This document shows positions 45,412-55,636 of a DNA stretch of 64,000 bases, piece by piece; the stretch's first letter is position 1, and each line of letters opens with the position of its first letter. The translations under genes were made by a program, and so were the position numbers. This DNA comes from Burkholderiales bacterium JOSHI_001 (lineage in GTDB: Bacteria; Pseudomonadota; Gammaproteobacteria; Burkholderiales; Burkholderiaceae_C), in assembly GCA_000244995.1 (NCBI GenBank), contig CM001438.1, positions 310,001 to 374,000 on the forward strand, given 5' to 3'. The notes below the pieces were generated by a model. That model was given only the letters and a program-made list of their open reading frames with translations, was not told the DNA's origin and searched no databases.

Positions 45412-47115
45412 ATGCGCCTACCCAACCTGCTGGCCACCCGCCGCGGCCGCCTTGTCGCCTTCTTCTTCCTGTACGTGACCGAAGGCATCCCGCTGGGCTT
45501 TGCGGCCACGGCCATCGCCACCCAGCTGCGGCGGCAGGACGTGGGGCCGGCCGAGATCGGCGCCTTCGTGGCGTCTTTCTACCTGCCCTGGGCCTTCAAG
45601 TGGGCCTTCGGGCCCGTCATCGACGTGTTCTCGTCCGAACGCCTGGGCCGGCGGCGCGGCTGGATCCTGGGCACGCAGCTCATGCTGATCCTCACCCTGC
45701 TGGCCTGCACCACCATCCAGTTGCCAGCGCAACTGGGCCTGCTGACGGCGGTGCTGCTCATCCACAACAGCTTCGGCGCCATGCAGGACGTGGCCATCGA
45801 CGCATTGGCCGTCACCACCCTGCACCCGGACGAACGCGGTCTGGCCAACGGCATGATGTTCGGCGGCGCGGCCATCGGCCAGGGCATCGGCGGCAGCGGC
45901 GTGCTGTTCCTGATGCCGGTGCTGGGCGTGGCCGGCGGCTTCGTCTTCGTGGCGGCCTGCATCGCGCTGGTGACGGTGTTCATCGTGCTGCCGCTGCAGG
46001 AGCCGGCCACCCCGCTGGCCGATCGCCGCGAAGGCGGCCTGGGTGCGGCCGTGGCGGCGATGAAGGCCTTCTCGGCCGAGGCCTTCCGCAGCTTCCTGGG
46101 CACGCGCGGCGCCTACGTGGGCATGCTGTTCTCGCTGCTGCCGGCCGGCGCCATGGGCCTGGGCCTGGCGCTGCAAAGCAACCTGGCAGTGGAAGTGGGC
46201 ATGAGCGACGACAGCGTGGCCTGGCTGGCGCTGTGGACCCAGGTGATCAGCGCGGTGTTCATGGTGGTGGGCGGGCAGTTGTCCGACCGCTGGGGCCGCC
46301 GCCGCACGCTGGGCGTGTACCTGTCGCTGATGAGCCTGCCGGCGCTGTACATGATGGGCGTGCTGCTGGACCACCAATGGGTGATGCCGGTGCCGCAGAA
46401 CGCCGCCGAAGGCGCGCGCCGCGTGGCCCCGGCCGCACTGGTGACCGCGGTGTGGGTGGCCACGCTCACCTATTCGGTGGCGCAGGGCCTGATGTATGGC
46501 ACCCGCTCGGCGCTCCTGATGGACGTGACCAACCCCAAGGTGGCGGCCACCCAGTTCACCGCCTACATGGCGATGATGAACCTGGTCATTTCCTATTCCG
46601 CCGCCTGGCAGGGCATCGCGATCGAAACCCTGGGCTACCCCAAGACCCTGCTCATCGACGCCATCACCGGCCTGTTGTGCGTGGCGCTGCTGCCCTGGAT
46701 CAAGCCCTCGACGGTGAACGAGGACGGCCATGGCGCCGCCCGCGCGCGCCGCACCGCCTGGGTGCTGGCCATCGGCTGCCTGGCCTGGTTGCCCTACCGC
46801 AGCGGCCTGTTCAGTGCGGGCGCGGCGGCACCGATGTTCGAGACCCTGTTCACCCTGGTCTTCGTGGCGGCGGCCGTGTTCCTGGCCACGGGGTCCATGG
46901 TGCTGGGTGCTGCGGCGGGCCGCCTGGGCCGCCTCGGCCTGTGGCTGGCGCCGCTGCTGCTGGCCATGTACCTGCGCAAGTGGTGGCCGCAGGCCGGCGC
47001 GCTGTACCTGCTGGTGCCGGCCCTGGCCGCCGGGGTGCTACTGGCGCAGGCCCGGCAGGCCTGGTCGGGCTTGAAAGGGGCGGGTGCGGTGCCGGCCACG
47101 GCCGCCCTGGCCTGA
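45412..47115 (+). CDS. MFS transporter (AmpG/PAT-like)
   Basis: Inner-membrane protein of 567 residues with about 14 hydrophobic segments. The opening FFFLYVTEGIPLGFAATAIA, then FYLPWAFKWAFGPVIDVFSSERLGRRRGWIL (motif A region) and the DVAIDALAVTTL segment resemble AmpG and acetyl-CoA-transporter-like (PAT) MFS proteins. A second motif A is SDRWGRRRTLGVY. AmpG carries anhydromuropeptides, but homologues with other substrates exist and the C-terminus here is extended, so the substrate is uncertain. It lies upstream of boxR but is probably separately transcribed. Confidence 0.82.
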   Translation: MRLPNLLATRRGRLVAFFFLYVTEGIPLGFAATAIATQLRRQDVGPAEIGAFVASFYLPWAFKWAFGPVIDVFSSERLGRRRGWILGTQLMLILTLLACTTIQLPAQLGLLTAVLLIHNSFGAMQDVAIDALAVTTLHPDERGLANGMMFGGAAIGQGIGGSGVLFLMPVLGVAGGFVFVAACIALVTVFIVLPLQEPATPLADRREGGLGAAVAAMKAFSAEAFRSFLGTRGAYVGMLFSLLPAGAMGLGLALQSNLAVEVGMSDDSVAWLALWTQVISAVFMVVGGQLSDRWGRRRTLGVYLSLMSLPALYMMGVLLDHQWVMPVPQNAAEGARRVAPAALVTAVWVATLTYSVAQGLMYGTRSALLMDVTNPKVAATQFTAYMAMMNLVISYSAAWQGIAIETLGYPKTLLIDAITGLLCVALLPWIKPSTVNEDGHGAARARRTAWVLAIGCLAWLPYRSGLFSAGAAAPMFETLFTLVFVAAAVFLATGSMVLGAAAGRLGRLGLWLAPLLLAMYLRKWWPQAGALYLLVPALAAGVLLAQARQAWSGLKGAGAVPATAALA

Positions 47116-47164
47116 AGCCGGGCGATCCGGGCTCCTGCGGACCTCACGCCTGCGGTGCCCGGCC

Positions 47165-47196
47165 TTGCCAGCGCCGTGGGCATGCATTATTGTGCG
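47165..47196 (+). promoter_or_regulatory. boxR promoter with BoxR operator
   Basis: TTGCCA (47165-47170), 17-base spacer, TATTGT (47188-47193). Over the -10 lies TGCA-N6-TGCG (47183-47196), matching the TGCA-N6-TGCA half-site arrangement of the BzdR/BoxR family. It implies autoregulation. Confidence 0.6.
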
Positions 47197-47226
47197 TGCC
47201 TATGAACGCCAGCGCCGGTTGAGGCC

Positions 47227-48171
47227 ATGTCCAGCACGATGATGCATCCCGGCGAGCGCCCGCCCCTTGCCACCGACAACGGGCACGAGCCCGAAGAGCG
47301 CCATCCCTTCCTGGCCGCCCTGGGCGACCGGGTGCGGTCGCTGCGCTCGCGCCGCGGCATGACCCGCAAGGCCGTGGCCCTGGCGGCCGACGTGTCCGAG
47401 CGCCACCTGGCCAACCTGGAATACGGCATCGGCAACCCTTCGGTGCTGGTGCTGCTGCAGGTGGCGGGTGCGCTGCAGTGTTCCTTGGCCGAACTGCTGG
47501 GTGACGTCACCACCACGTCCCCCGAATGGCTGCTGCTGCGCGAACTGCTGGAAAACCGCAACGAAGACACGCTGCGCCGGGTGCGCGAAGCGGTGGGCGA
47601 ACTGCTGGGCACCGGTGGTGCGCATGGGCAGACCCAGGCGCGCAGTTCGCGCGTGGCCCTGGTGGGCCTGCGCGGCGCGGGCAAGAGCACCCTGGGCCAG
47701 TTGCTGGCCGACGACCTGGGCTTCCCCTTCGTGGAACTGTCCCGCGAGATCGAGAAGTTCGCCGGCTGCAGCGTGGGCGAGATCCAGGCCCTGTACGGCC
47801 AAAGCGCCTACCGCCGCTACGAACGCCGGGCGCTGGAAGAGGCGATCCAGATCTACCCCGAGGCCGTCATCGCCACCCCGGGCGGCCTGGTGTCCGACGC
47901 CGCCACCTTCAACCTGCTGCTGGCCCACTGCACCACGGTGTGGCTGAAGGCCAGCGCCGAGGACCACATGCAGCGGGTGCGCGCCCAGGGCGACATGCGC
48001 CCCATGGCCGCCAACCCCGAGGCCATGGAAGACCTCAAGGGCATCCTGGCTGGGCGTGCGGCCTTCTACTCCAAGGCGGAGTTCAGCCTGGACACCAGCG
48101 CCCAGGCGCTGGAGCCCAGCTTCACGGCCCTGCGCGCGCTGGTGCGCGGCGCCTTGGAACTGCCGGCCTGA
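47227..48171 (+). CDS. boxR: Benzoyl-CoA-responsive repressor BoxR
   Basis: Regulator of 314 residues of the BzdR/BoxR family. An XRE-type helix-turn-helix (about residues 30-95: LRSRRGMTRKAVALAADVSE, LANLEYGIGNPSVLVLLQVA) is joined to a shikimate-kinase-like domain with P-loop GLRGAGKS (147-154), which binds benzoyl-CoA as inducer in characterised relatives. It precedes boxCBA in the same direction. Matching operators are present at its own promoter and at the boxC promoter. An alternative start at the Met five codons in is possible. Confidence 0.94.
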   Translation: MSSTMMHPGERPPLATDNGHEPEERHPFLAALGDRVRSLRSRRGMTRKAVALAADVSERHLANLEYGIGNPSVLVLLQVAGALQCSLAELLGDVTTTSPEWLLLRELLENRNEDTLRRVREAVGELLGTGGAHGQTQARSSRVALVGLRGAGKSTLGQLLADDLGFPFVELSREIEKFAGCSVGEIQALYGQSAYRRYERRALEEAIQIYPEAVIATPGGLVSDAATFNLLLAHCTTVWLKASAEDHMQRVRAQGDMRPMAANPEAMEDLKGILAGRAAFYSKAEFSLDTSAQALEPSFTALRALVRGALELPA

Positions 48172-48189
48172 AAGACCGGATCGGCGACA

Positions 48190-48280
48190 TGCACTTTCGT
48201 GCATGTACTGCTTGACACCGCCCAAGCATGCACTATGATGCCTGTCATCCCAGCCGAACAAATGCACTTTAATTCGTGCC
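48190..48280 (+). promoter_or_regulatory. boxCBA promoter with three BoxR-type operators
   Basis: A strong promoter is visible: TTGACA (48212-48217), 16-base spacer, TATGAT (48234-48239). Operator 1 is TGCACTTTCGTGCA (48190-48203), a perfect TGCA-N6-TGCA just upstream of -35. Operator 2 is TGCA-N6-TGCC (48229-48242), over the -10. Operator 3 is TGCACTTTAATTCGTGCC (48263-48280), the same sequence with four extra bases, in the transcribed leader. Confidence 0.8.
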
Positions 48281-48296
48281 GACAGGAGATTCACCG

Positions 48297-49955
48297 ATGA
48301 GCACCGCCCCCCGCGTGGACTACCAGACCGACCCGTCCCGCTACCGCCACTGGAAGCTGAAGTTCGAAGGCCCGGTGGCCACGCTGGCCGCCGACTTCGA
48401 CGAAAACGCCGGCCTGGCCCCAGGCTACAAGCTGAAGCTCAACAGCTACGACCTGGGCGTGGACATCGAGCTGAACGACGCCATCAACCGCATCCGCTTC
48501 GAACACCCCGAGGTGCGCACCGTGGTGCTCACCAGCGCCAAGGACAAGGTGTTCTGCTCGGGCGCCAACATCTTCATGCTGGGCGTGTCCACCCACGCCT
48601 GGAAGGTGAACTTCTGCAAGTTCACCAACGAAACCCGCAACGGCTTCGAAGATTCCAGCGCCCACAGCGGCCTGAAGTTCCTGGCCGCGGTGAACGGTGC
48701 CTGCGCCGGCGGCGGTTATGAACTGGCCCTGGCCTGCGACGAAATCATCCTGGTGGACGACCGCAGCAGCGCCGTCAGCCTGCCCGAGGTGCCGCTGCTG
48801 GGCGTGCTGCCCGGCACCGGCGGCCTGACCCGCGTGACCGACAAGCGTCATGTGCGCCACGACCTGGCCGACATCTTCTGCACCACCAGCGAAGGCGTGC
48901 GCGGCCAGAAGGCCAAGGACTGGCGCCTGGTGGACGACATCGCCAAGCCGGCGCAATTCGCCGCGAAGGTGCAGGAGCGCGCGTTGCAATTGGCCGAGAA
49001 GAGCGACCGCCCGGCCAACGGCCAAGGCGTGGCGCTGACCCCGCTGAACCGCACGGTGGAAGCCGATTCGCTGCGCTACGGCCACGTCAGCGTCACCATC
49101 GACCGCGCCGGCCGCACCGCCACCTTCACCGTGAAGGCGCCGCAGGGCGCGCAGCCGACTGACGTGGCCGGCATTGAAGCCGCGGGTTCCAACTGGTACC
49201 CGCTGCAACTGGCGCGCGAACTGGAAGACGCCATCCTGTCCATGCGCACCAATGAGCTGGACACCGGCACCTGGCTGATCAAGACCGAAGGCGACGCCGC
49301 GGCCGTGGCCGCGATGGACGCCACGCTGCTGGCCCATAAGAACCACTGGCTGGTGCGTGAAACCATCGGCCTGCTGCGCCGCACCTTCAGCCGCCTGGAC
49401 GTGTCCAGCCGCAGCCTGTTCGCGCTGATCGAGCCGGGTTCCTGCTTCGTCGGCAGCTTCCTGGAACTGGCGCTGGCCTGCGACCGCAGCTACCAGCTGA
49501 TGCTGCCCGACGACGCGGACAAGAGCCCGAAGATCGGTGTGGGCGAAATCAACTTCGGTGTGTTCCCCATGGCCACCGGCCAGAGCCGACTGCAGCGCCG
49601 CTTCTACGACGAAGCCCCTGCGCTGGAAGCTGTGCGCGCAGTGATCGGCCAGCAACTCGACGCGGATGCCGCCTTCAAGCTGGGTCTGGTCACCAGCAAC
49701 CCCGACGACATCGACTGGGCTGACGAGACCCGCATCGCCATCGAAGAGCGTGTGTCCATGAGCCCCGACGCACTCACCGGCATGGAAGCCAACCTGCGCT
49801 TCAACGGCCCGGAAAACATGTTCACCCGCGTGTTCGGGCGGCTCACCGCCTGGCAGAACTGGATCTTCCAGCGGCCCAATGCCGTTGGAGAGAAGGGCGC
49901 CCTGAAGGTGTACGGCAAGGGCGACAAAGCGGCATTCGACTGGAACCGGGTCTGA
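48297..49955 (+). CDS. boxC: Benzoyl-CoA-dihydrodiol lyase (2,3-epoxybenzoyl-CoA dihydrolase)
   Basis: Cytosolic ring-opening enzyme of 552 residues in the aerobic benzoyl-CoA (box) pathway. It converts 2,3-epoxybenzoyl-CoA to 3,4-dehydroadipyl-CoA semialdehyde and formate. It is a duplicated enoyl-CoA hydratase-like protein: the first half has SAKDKVFCSGANIFMLG and AAVNGACAGGGYELALACDE, the second half has SFLELALACDRSYQL. ATG 48297 with AGGAG is the start; the GTG seven codons upstream lies in operator 3 and is rejected. First gene of the box operon. Confidence 0.96.
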   Translation: MSTAPRVDYQTDPSRYRHWKLKFEGPVATLAADFDENAGLAPGYKLKLNSYDLGVDIELNDAINRIRFEHPEVRTVVLTSAKDKVFCSGANIFMLGVSTHAWKVNFCKFTNETRNGFEDSSAHSGLKFLAAVNGACAGGGYELALACDEIILVDDRSSAVSLPEVPLLGVLPGTGGLTRVTDKRHVRHDLADIFCTTSEGVRGQKAKDWRLVDDIAKPAQFAAKVQERALQLAEKSDRPANGQGVALTPLNRTVEADSLRYGHVSVTIDRAGRTATFTVKAPQGAQPTDVAGIEAAGSNWYPLQLARELEDAILSMRTNELDTGTWLIKTEGDAAAVAAMDATLLAHKNHWLVRETIGLLRRTFSRLDVSSRSLFALIEPGSCFVGSFLELALACDRSYQLMLPDDADKSPKIGVGEINFGVFPMATGQSRLQRRFYDEAPALEAVRAVIGQQLDADAAFKLGLVTSNPDDIDWADETRIAIEERVSMSPDALTGMEANLRFNGPENMFTRVFGRLTAWQNWIFQRPNAVGEKGALKVYGKGDKAAFDWNRV

Positions 49956-49973
49956 CCTTCAAGGAGACATGAC

Positions 49974-51401
<1,428 letters not shown>

Positions 51402-51428
51402 ACCAGAATCCAGGCATCAGCGGATGGA

Positions 51429-51450
51429 GAGGCCCCGCGGGGCCTCTTTT
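51429..51450 (+). terminator. Intrinsic terminator inside the box operon
   Basis: GAGGCCCCGCGGGGCCTC (51429-51446), a perfect palindrome able to form a seven- to eight-pair stem, is followed directly by TTTT. It lies between boxB and boxA, 17 bases before the boxA ATG, and would attenuate boxA expression. Confidence 0.8.
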
Positions 51451-51467
51451 CACGACAGGAGACTCTC

Positions 51468-52742
51468 ATGGACATGGCCGTCAGCACCGTCAAGCAGCAC
51501 CTCATCGACCCCGAGATCTGCATCCGCTGCAACACCTGCGAGACCATGTGCCCGGTGGGCGCCATCACGCACGATGCGCGCAACTACGTGGTGGACGTGG
51601 CCAAGTGCAATTGGTGCAATGACTGCATCTCGCCCTGCCCCACCGGCAGCATCGACAACTACCGCGTGGTGCCCATCGCGCGCGCCTACACGCTGGAAGA
51701 ACAGCTCGGCTGGGACAACCTGCCGGCCGAGCTGAGCAAGGAAGAGCTGGCGGCGGCGGGCGGCGCTGGCCCCGAGGTCGAAGCCGCGCCCGCCGAAACG
51801 CCGGTGGCCCCCGACCCCAGCGGCACCGCGCCCTTCAACCCCGCCCAGTACGGCGCCACGCTGCCGCCCTGGAGCGCCGCGCACGCCTACACCAACCTCT
51901 ATGGCCCTAAGGCGGTGGAGAAGTCCATCACCGCCAGCGTGGTGGGCAATGTGCGCGTCACCGCGGTGGGCAAGGAGTACGACACCCACCACATCGTGCT
52001 GGACTTCGGCGCCATGCCCTTCCCGGTGCTGGAAGGCCAGAGCATCGGCATCGTTCCGCCGGGCACGGACGCCCAAGGCCGGCCGCACCATGCGCGCCAG
52101 TACTCCATCGCCAGCCCGCGCAACGGCGAGCGGCCGGGCTACAACAACCTGTCGCTCACCATCAAGCGCGTGCTGGAAGACCACAGCGGCAAACCCGTGC
52201 GCGGTGTGGCCAGCAACTACATGTGCGACCTGCAGGTGGGCGACAAGGTGCAGGTCATCGGGCCCTTCGGCACCAGCTTCCTGATGCCCAACCACCCGAA
52301 GAGCCACATCGTGATGATCTGCACCGGCACCGGCAGCGCCCCCATGCGTGCCATGACCGAATGGCGGCGGCGGCTGCGCAGCTCGGGCAAGTTCGAAGGC
52401 GGCAAGCTGATGCTGTTCTTTGGCGCGCGCACCCAGGAGGAACTGCCCTATTTCGGCCCCTTGCAGAACCTGCCGAAGGATTTCATCGACATCCACTTCG
52501 CCTTCAGCCGCACCCCCGGCGCGCCCCGGCGCTACGTGCAGGACGCGATGCGCGAGCGCGCCGCCGACCTGGTGCCGCTGCTGGCCGACCCCAACGCCTG
52601 CTTCTACGTCTGCGGCCTGAAGGCCATGGAAGAGGGTGTGGTGCTGGCGCTGCGCGACATGGCCACGGCGGCCGGCCACGATTGGGACACGCTGGGCGCG
52701 GCCCTGAAGCGCGAAGGTCGTTTGCACCTGGAAACCTATTGA
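51468..52742 (+). CDS. boxA: Benzoyl-CoA 2,3-epoxidase subunit A (reductase)
   Basis: Reductase of 424 residues delivering NADPH electrons to BoxB. An N-terminal ferredoxin part binds two [4Fe-4S] clusters: [12 protein letters not shown] (Cys18, 21, 24, 28) and [12 protein letters not shown] (Cys47, 50, 53, 57). A linker follows (about 85-125), then an FNR-like module with the FAD motif [24 protein letters not shown], the NADPH-binding [14 protein letters not shown] and the C-terminal [17 protein letters not shown] lies before the ATG. Last box gene in this window; the later-pathway enzymes (boxD, ligase, thiolase) are not here. Confidence 0.96.
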   Translation: MDMAVSTVKQHLIDPEICIRCNTCETMCPVGAITHDARNYVVDVAKCNWCNDCISPCPTGSIDNYRVVPIARAYTLEEQLGWDNLPAELSKEELAAAGGAGPEVEAAPAETPVAPDPSGTAPFNPAQYGATLPPWSAAHAYTNLYGPKAVEKSITASVVGNVRVTAVGKEYDTHHIVLDFGAMPFPVLEGQSIGIVPPGTDAQGRPHHARQYSIASPRNGERPGYNNLSLTIKRVLEDHSGKPVRGVASNYMCDLQVGDKVQVIGPFGTSFLMPNHPKSHIVMICTGTGSAPMRAMTEWRRRLRSSGKFEGGKLMLFFGARTQEELPYFGPLQNLPKDFIDIHFAFSRTPGAPRRYVQDAMRERAADLVPLLADPNACFYVCGLKAMEEGVVLALRDMATAAGHDWDTLGAALKREGRLHLETY

Positions 52743-52809
52743 GCCCCTGCCGCATCGCCAAGCATGAAGCGGGCGTTCGCGCATCCACGTTTTGAGGTAC
52801 AACCCGCGG

Positions 52810-52852
52810 GGTACGGGCACCGCCCGTGCCAGGGCCGGCGCGAACGGCCCTG
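52810..52852. terminator. Tandem hairpins between boxA and the H-NS gene
   Basis: Hairpin 1 pairs 52810-52818 with 52822-52830 (nine pairs including one wobble, three-base loop). Hairpin 2 pairs CAGGGCCG (52830-52837) with CGGCCCTG (52845-52852). They share one base. There is no U-run; they may end the box transcript or act in the leader of the next gene. Confidence 0.45.
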
Positions 52853-52878
52853 ACCGATCGTGGAGAAGGGCCAACAAC

Positions 52879-53613
52879 GTGAAGACCTACCGCGCCATGC
52901 TGGCGGAAATTGAACGCCTGCAACGCAAAGCCGAGGCACGTCGGCGCATCGAAATCAAGGGCGTTGTCAAGCACATCCGTGAACTGATCGCCAAGCACGG
53001 ACTGAGCAGCCACGACCTGGGCCTGGACGGCGGCAAGGCGACCGCGGCGCCGCGCCAGTTCCAGGACCTGGTGGCCGCCCTGCCCGCGCGCGGGCGCAAG
53101 GCGGGCCGGCCGGCCAAGGCTGCCACCTCCAAGGGTGTGGCGCGTTACCGCGACCCGGCCACTGGCAAGACCTGGACGGGCCGGGGCAAGCCGCCCAACT
53201 GGATTGCCGGTGCCAAGGACCGCAGCGCGTTCGAGATCGGCGCTGCGGCCGCGCCGGTGAAGGCCGCTGCGGGCAGACCCGCGAAGGCAACCAAAGCGGT
53301 GAAATCCGTGAAGGCCGTGAAGGCCAAGCGGGTGGCCAAGGCCGCGAAGGCGGCCAGGAAGCCCGTCGCCGAAAAGCCTGTCGCCAAGAAGGCCGCGGCC
53401 AAGCGGGCGGCCCCGGCCAAGGCCGCCCAGGCGGCAAAGCCGGCGAAGTCCGCGAAGGCTCCGAAGGCCCCAAAGGCGGTGAAGCTGCCCAAGGCGCCCG
53501 CGCCGAAGGCGGCTCGCAAGAAGGCGCCCACCCCCAAGCCGGCCAAACCGGCACCGGCGCCCGCCGACAGCGGCGCTGGCGCCGCGCCGACGCCGGCACC
53601 GGCGGGCGAATGA
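52879..53613 (+). CDS. H-NS-family DNA-binding protein with Lys/Ala-rich tail
   Basis: Nucleoid protein of about 244 residues. Residues 1-50 are a charged oligomerisation helix (YRAMLAEIERLQRKAEARRR). Residues 80-105 hold the H-NS C-terminal DNA-binding motif RYRDPATGKTWTGRGKPPNW. Residues 120-244 are a low-complexity Lys/Ala/Pro tail (repeated AKAAKA, KAPKAP) like histone H1 or AlgP. It starts with GTG at 52879, supported by GAGAAGGG upstream. Such tailed H-NS proteins are typical of Burkholderiales. They silence AT-rich or acquired genes; the tail adds non-specific DNA binding and length can vary through slippage. Confidence 0.88.
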   Translation: MKTYRAMLAEIERLQRKAEARRRIEIKGVVKHIRELIAKHGLSSHDLGLDGGKATAAPRQFQDLVAALPARGRKAGRPAKAATSKGVARYRDPATGKTWTGRGKPPNWIAGAKDRSAFEIGAAAAPVKAAAGRPAKATKAVKSVKAVKAKRVAKAAKAARKPVAEKPVAKKAAAKRAAPAKAAQAAKPAKSAKAPKAPKAVKLPKAPAPKAARKKAPTPKPAKPAPAPADSGAGAAPTPAPAGE

Positions 53614-53629
53614 GCCTGGCGCGCGGCGG

Positions 53630-54043
53630 ATGAACTACGTCAACACCTTGATCCTGGTGGCGCCGGATTGCCCGGCCGTGGCGGCCGAGGCACCGCCCGA
53701 ACGGGCGGCAGGCGCCACCATCGGGCGCATCGAGTACGAACTGATCCACGACCAGCCCTACACACTGACGCACGAGGAAGTGCAGTTCACCGTGAACGTG
53801 CGCCGCCGCGGCATCGGGGCCGAATTGCTGGCCGAGCAGCGCCACCGCCTGTGGGACAAGTTCTTCGCCAAGCCCATGGCCTGCATGCGCACTTCGGCGC
53901 TGCCCAAGCGCTACGGCTGGGGCCTGCACTTCGACCACAACGCCAAGGTGGCGCTGGTGGCGGTGCAGGGCGAGGACTACGCCCGCCTGGCCGCCGACCC
54001 CGCGGTGGTGAAGGTGCAGGCCACGCGCAGCAAGCGCCCCTGA
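53630..54043 (+). CDS. Small conserved protein (DUF6157-like)
   Basis: Protein of 137 residues starting MNYVNTLILVAPDCPAVAAE, with IGRIEYELIHDQPYTLTHEE, the FFAKPMACMRTSALPKRYGWGLHFD segment and the end VVKVQATRSKRP. The pattern agrees with my recollection of the DUF6157 family, whose function is unknown. There is no signal peptide or membrane segment. It lies 16 bases after the H-NS gene and may be co-transcribed. Confidence 0.75.
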   Translation: MNYVNTLILVAPDCPAVAAEAPPERAAGATIGRIEYELIHDQPYTLTHEEVQFTVNVRRRGIGAELLAEQRHRLWDKFFAKPMACMRTSALPKRYGWGLHFDHNAKVALVAVQGEDYARLAADPAVVKVQATRSKRP

Positions 54044-54154
54044 AGGCTGGTGCTGGCCAAGCCTGGCTGGTGTCAAGCCAGTACATTCGCCGCGCCGCCA
54101 CCGACCGGGAAACTTGATAGGCTGGCGCCGCATCCACCCGCCAGGAGCCGCGCC

Positions 54155-54634
54155 ATGTCCAAGCCCGAGACCGAATCGAACGACCTGGTCATCACCCGCT
54201 TCTTGCAGTCACCCCGCGCTGCACTGTGGCGCTGCTGGACCGACCCCGCGCTGCTGGCCCCCTGGTGGTGCCCCCGGCCCTGGACCACGGAGGTGCTGGC
54301 CTTCGACCTGCGGCCCGGCGGCGCCTTCCACACCTTCATGCGTGGCCCGGACGGCGGCACCAGCGACAACCCGGGCTGCTTCCTGGAGATCGTGCCGCAG
54401 CAGCGCCTGGTGTTCACCACCATGCTGCTGGCCGACTGGCGGCCCGCCACGCCCTGGATGCCCATGACCGCCGTGATCGACATGGCCGACGAAGGCGTCG
54501 GCACCCGCTACACCGCCACCTGCATGCACGCGGACCGCAAGTCGCGTGACGAACACGACAAGATGGGCTTCTTCGAGGGCTGGAACCTCTGCATCGACCA
54601 ACTGGACGCCTTCGCCCAGGCCCAGGCCCGGTGA
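54155..54634 (+). CDS. SRPBCC/AHSA1-family protein
   Basis: Small START-like ligand-binding domain of 159 residues. The family features ITRFLQSPRAALWRCWTDPALLAPWWCP, the FDLRPGGAFHTFMRGPDG strand and the C-terminal GFFEGWNLCIDQLDAFAQ are visible. AGGAG precedes ATG 54155; the longer frame upstream is unsupported. AHSA1-type proteins bind hydrophobic ligands or act as chaperone co-factors; the ligand is unknown here. Confidence 0.85.
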   Translation: MSKPETESNDLVITRFLQSPRAALWRCWTDPALLAPWWCPRPWTTEVLAFDLRPGGAFHTFMRGPDGGTSDNPGCFLEIVPQQRLVFTTMLLADWRPATPWMPMTAVIDMADEGVGTRYTATCMHADRKSRDEHDKMGFFEGWNLCIDQLDAFAQAQAR

Positions 54635-54719
54635 CGGGCGGCTGACCCGGTGGCGGGCCCGGCTTCAGCCGGCGCCGCGGCGGCCGATATCAGGCTGTCC
54701 CGCGTGAACCGGCCTGCCC

Positions 54720-55610
54720 ATGTCCAACACCACCGCCACCCCCTCCCGCTGCGTTGACATCGAGCGTGAAGTCGATCACGCCCGCCGGCAAGGCGCGCTG
54801 CAGTCCATCGTGGTGCCGCCCTGTCCGGCCTTGCTGGTGCAGTTGCGGGCGGCCATGGCGCACGAGCCGCCCGACCTGACCGAAGTGGCCCGCATCGCCG
54901 GCAGCGACGTGGCCATGTCGGCCACGCTGATCCGCCAGGCCAATGGCGCCCTGCACGCCGCCGGCCAGCCGGTGCGCACCGTGGGCCAGGCGATGACGCG
55001 GCTGGGCATGGACATCACCGCCCAGGTGATGACCGGCTTTCTGGCGCGCAGCGCCATCGTGCCGGACAACCGCCACCTGGCTCGCTTCTGGGAACACAGC
55101 GCCCAGCGCGCGGCCCTGATGGGCAGCCTGGCGCGCCACCTGCCGGGCGTGCACGACGACCTGGCCCACACCTGCGGCCTGTTCCTGCACGTGGGCCTGC
55201 CGGTGATGCTGCAGAGCCTGCGTGGTTATGCCGGCACCCTGGTGGAAGCCGCGGCGCGCAAGGACCGCACCCCGGTGCAGACCGAAAACGCCAACCACCG
55301 CACCGACCATGCCGTGGTGGGGGCCCTGGTGGCCCGCGTGTGGCAGTTGGCGCCCGAGGTGATGGCCGCGGTGCGCCTGCACCACGACCTGGAAGCCCTG
55401 TCCGACGACGGCATCGAGCCCGAGGTGCGCACCCTGATGGCGCTGTCGCTGGTGGCCGAAATGCTGTTGCGCCGCCACGCCAACCTGCCGCCCGATGCCG
55501 AGTGGCAGCGCCACGGCGCCGTGGCGCTGAAGTGGCTGGAAATCGGCGACGCCGAATTGGACGCGTGGCACGACACCCTGGTGGCGGCGCTGGACGCCGT
55601 GGACGCCTGA
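54720..55610 (+). CDS. HDOD-domain protein
   Basis: Protein of 296 residues with an HDOD domain (about 25-225): VVPPCPALLVQLRAAM, VARIAGSDVAMSATLIRQAN, VRTVGQAMTRLGMDITAQVM, FWEHSAQRAALMGSLA and TCGLFLHVGLPVML. The HD metal ligands are degenerate, as usual for HDOD, so it is probably non-enzymatic and signals through protein contacts. No output domain (EAL, GGDEF or kinase) is fused. Such proteins often act in c-di-GMP or stress networks. Confidence 0.86.
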   Translation: MSNTTATPSRCVDIEREVDHARRQGALQSIVVPPCPALLVQLRAAMAHEPPDLTEVARIAGSDVAMSATLIRQANGALHAAGQPVRTVGQAMTRLGMDITAQVMTGFLARSAIVPDNRHLARFWEHSAQRAALMGSLARHLPGVHDDLAHTCGLFLHVGLPVMLQSLRGYAGTLVEAAARKDRTPVQTENANHRTDHAVVGALVARVWQLAPEVMAAVRLHHDLEALSDDGIEPEVRTLMALSLVAEMLLRRHANLPPDAEWQRHGAVALKWLEIGDAELDAWHDTLVAALDAVDA

Positions 55611-55636
55611 GCGCTTGAGGGGCGCGCCCGCCGCGC

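Noticed and set aside
45270-47222. A 650-codon + strand frame overlapping the MFS gene and the riboswitch region
   Set aside because: It is Arg/Gly/Pro-rich in another frame than the clear membrane transporter at 45412-47115.
47202-47222. A seven-codon open frame (MNASAG) before boxR as a leader peptide
   Set aside because: It has no informative codon bias and no associated structure; likely chance.
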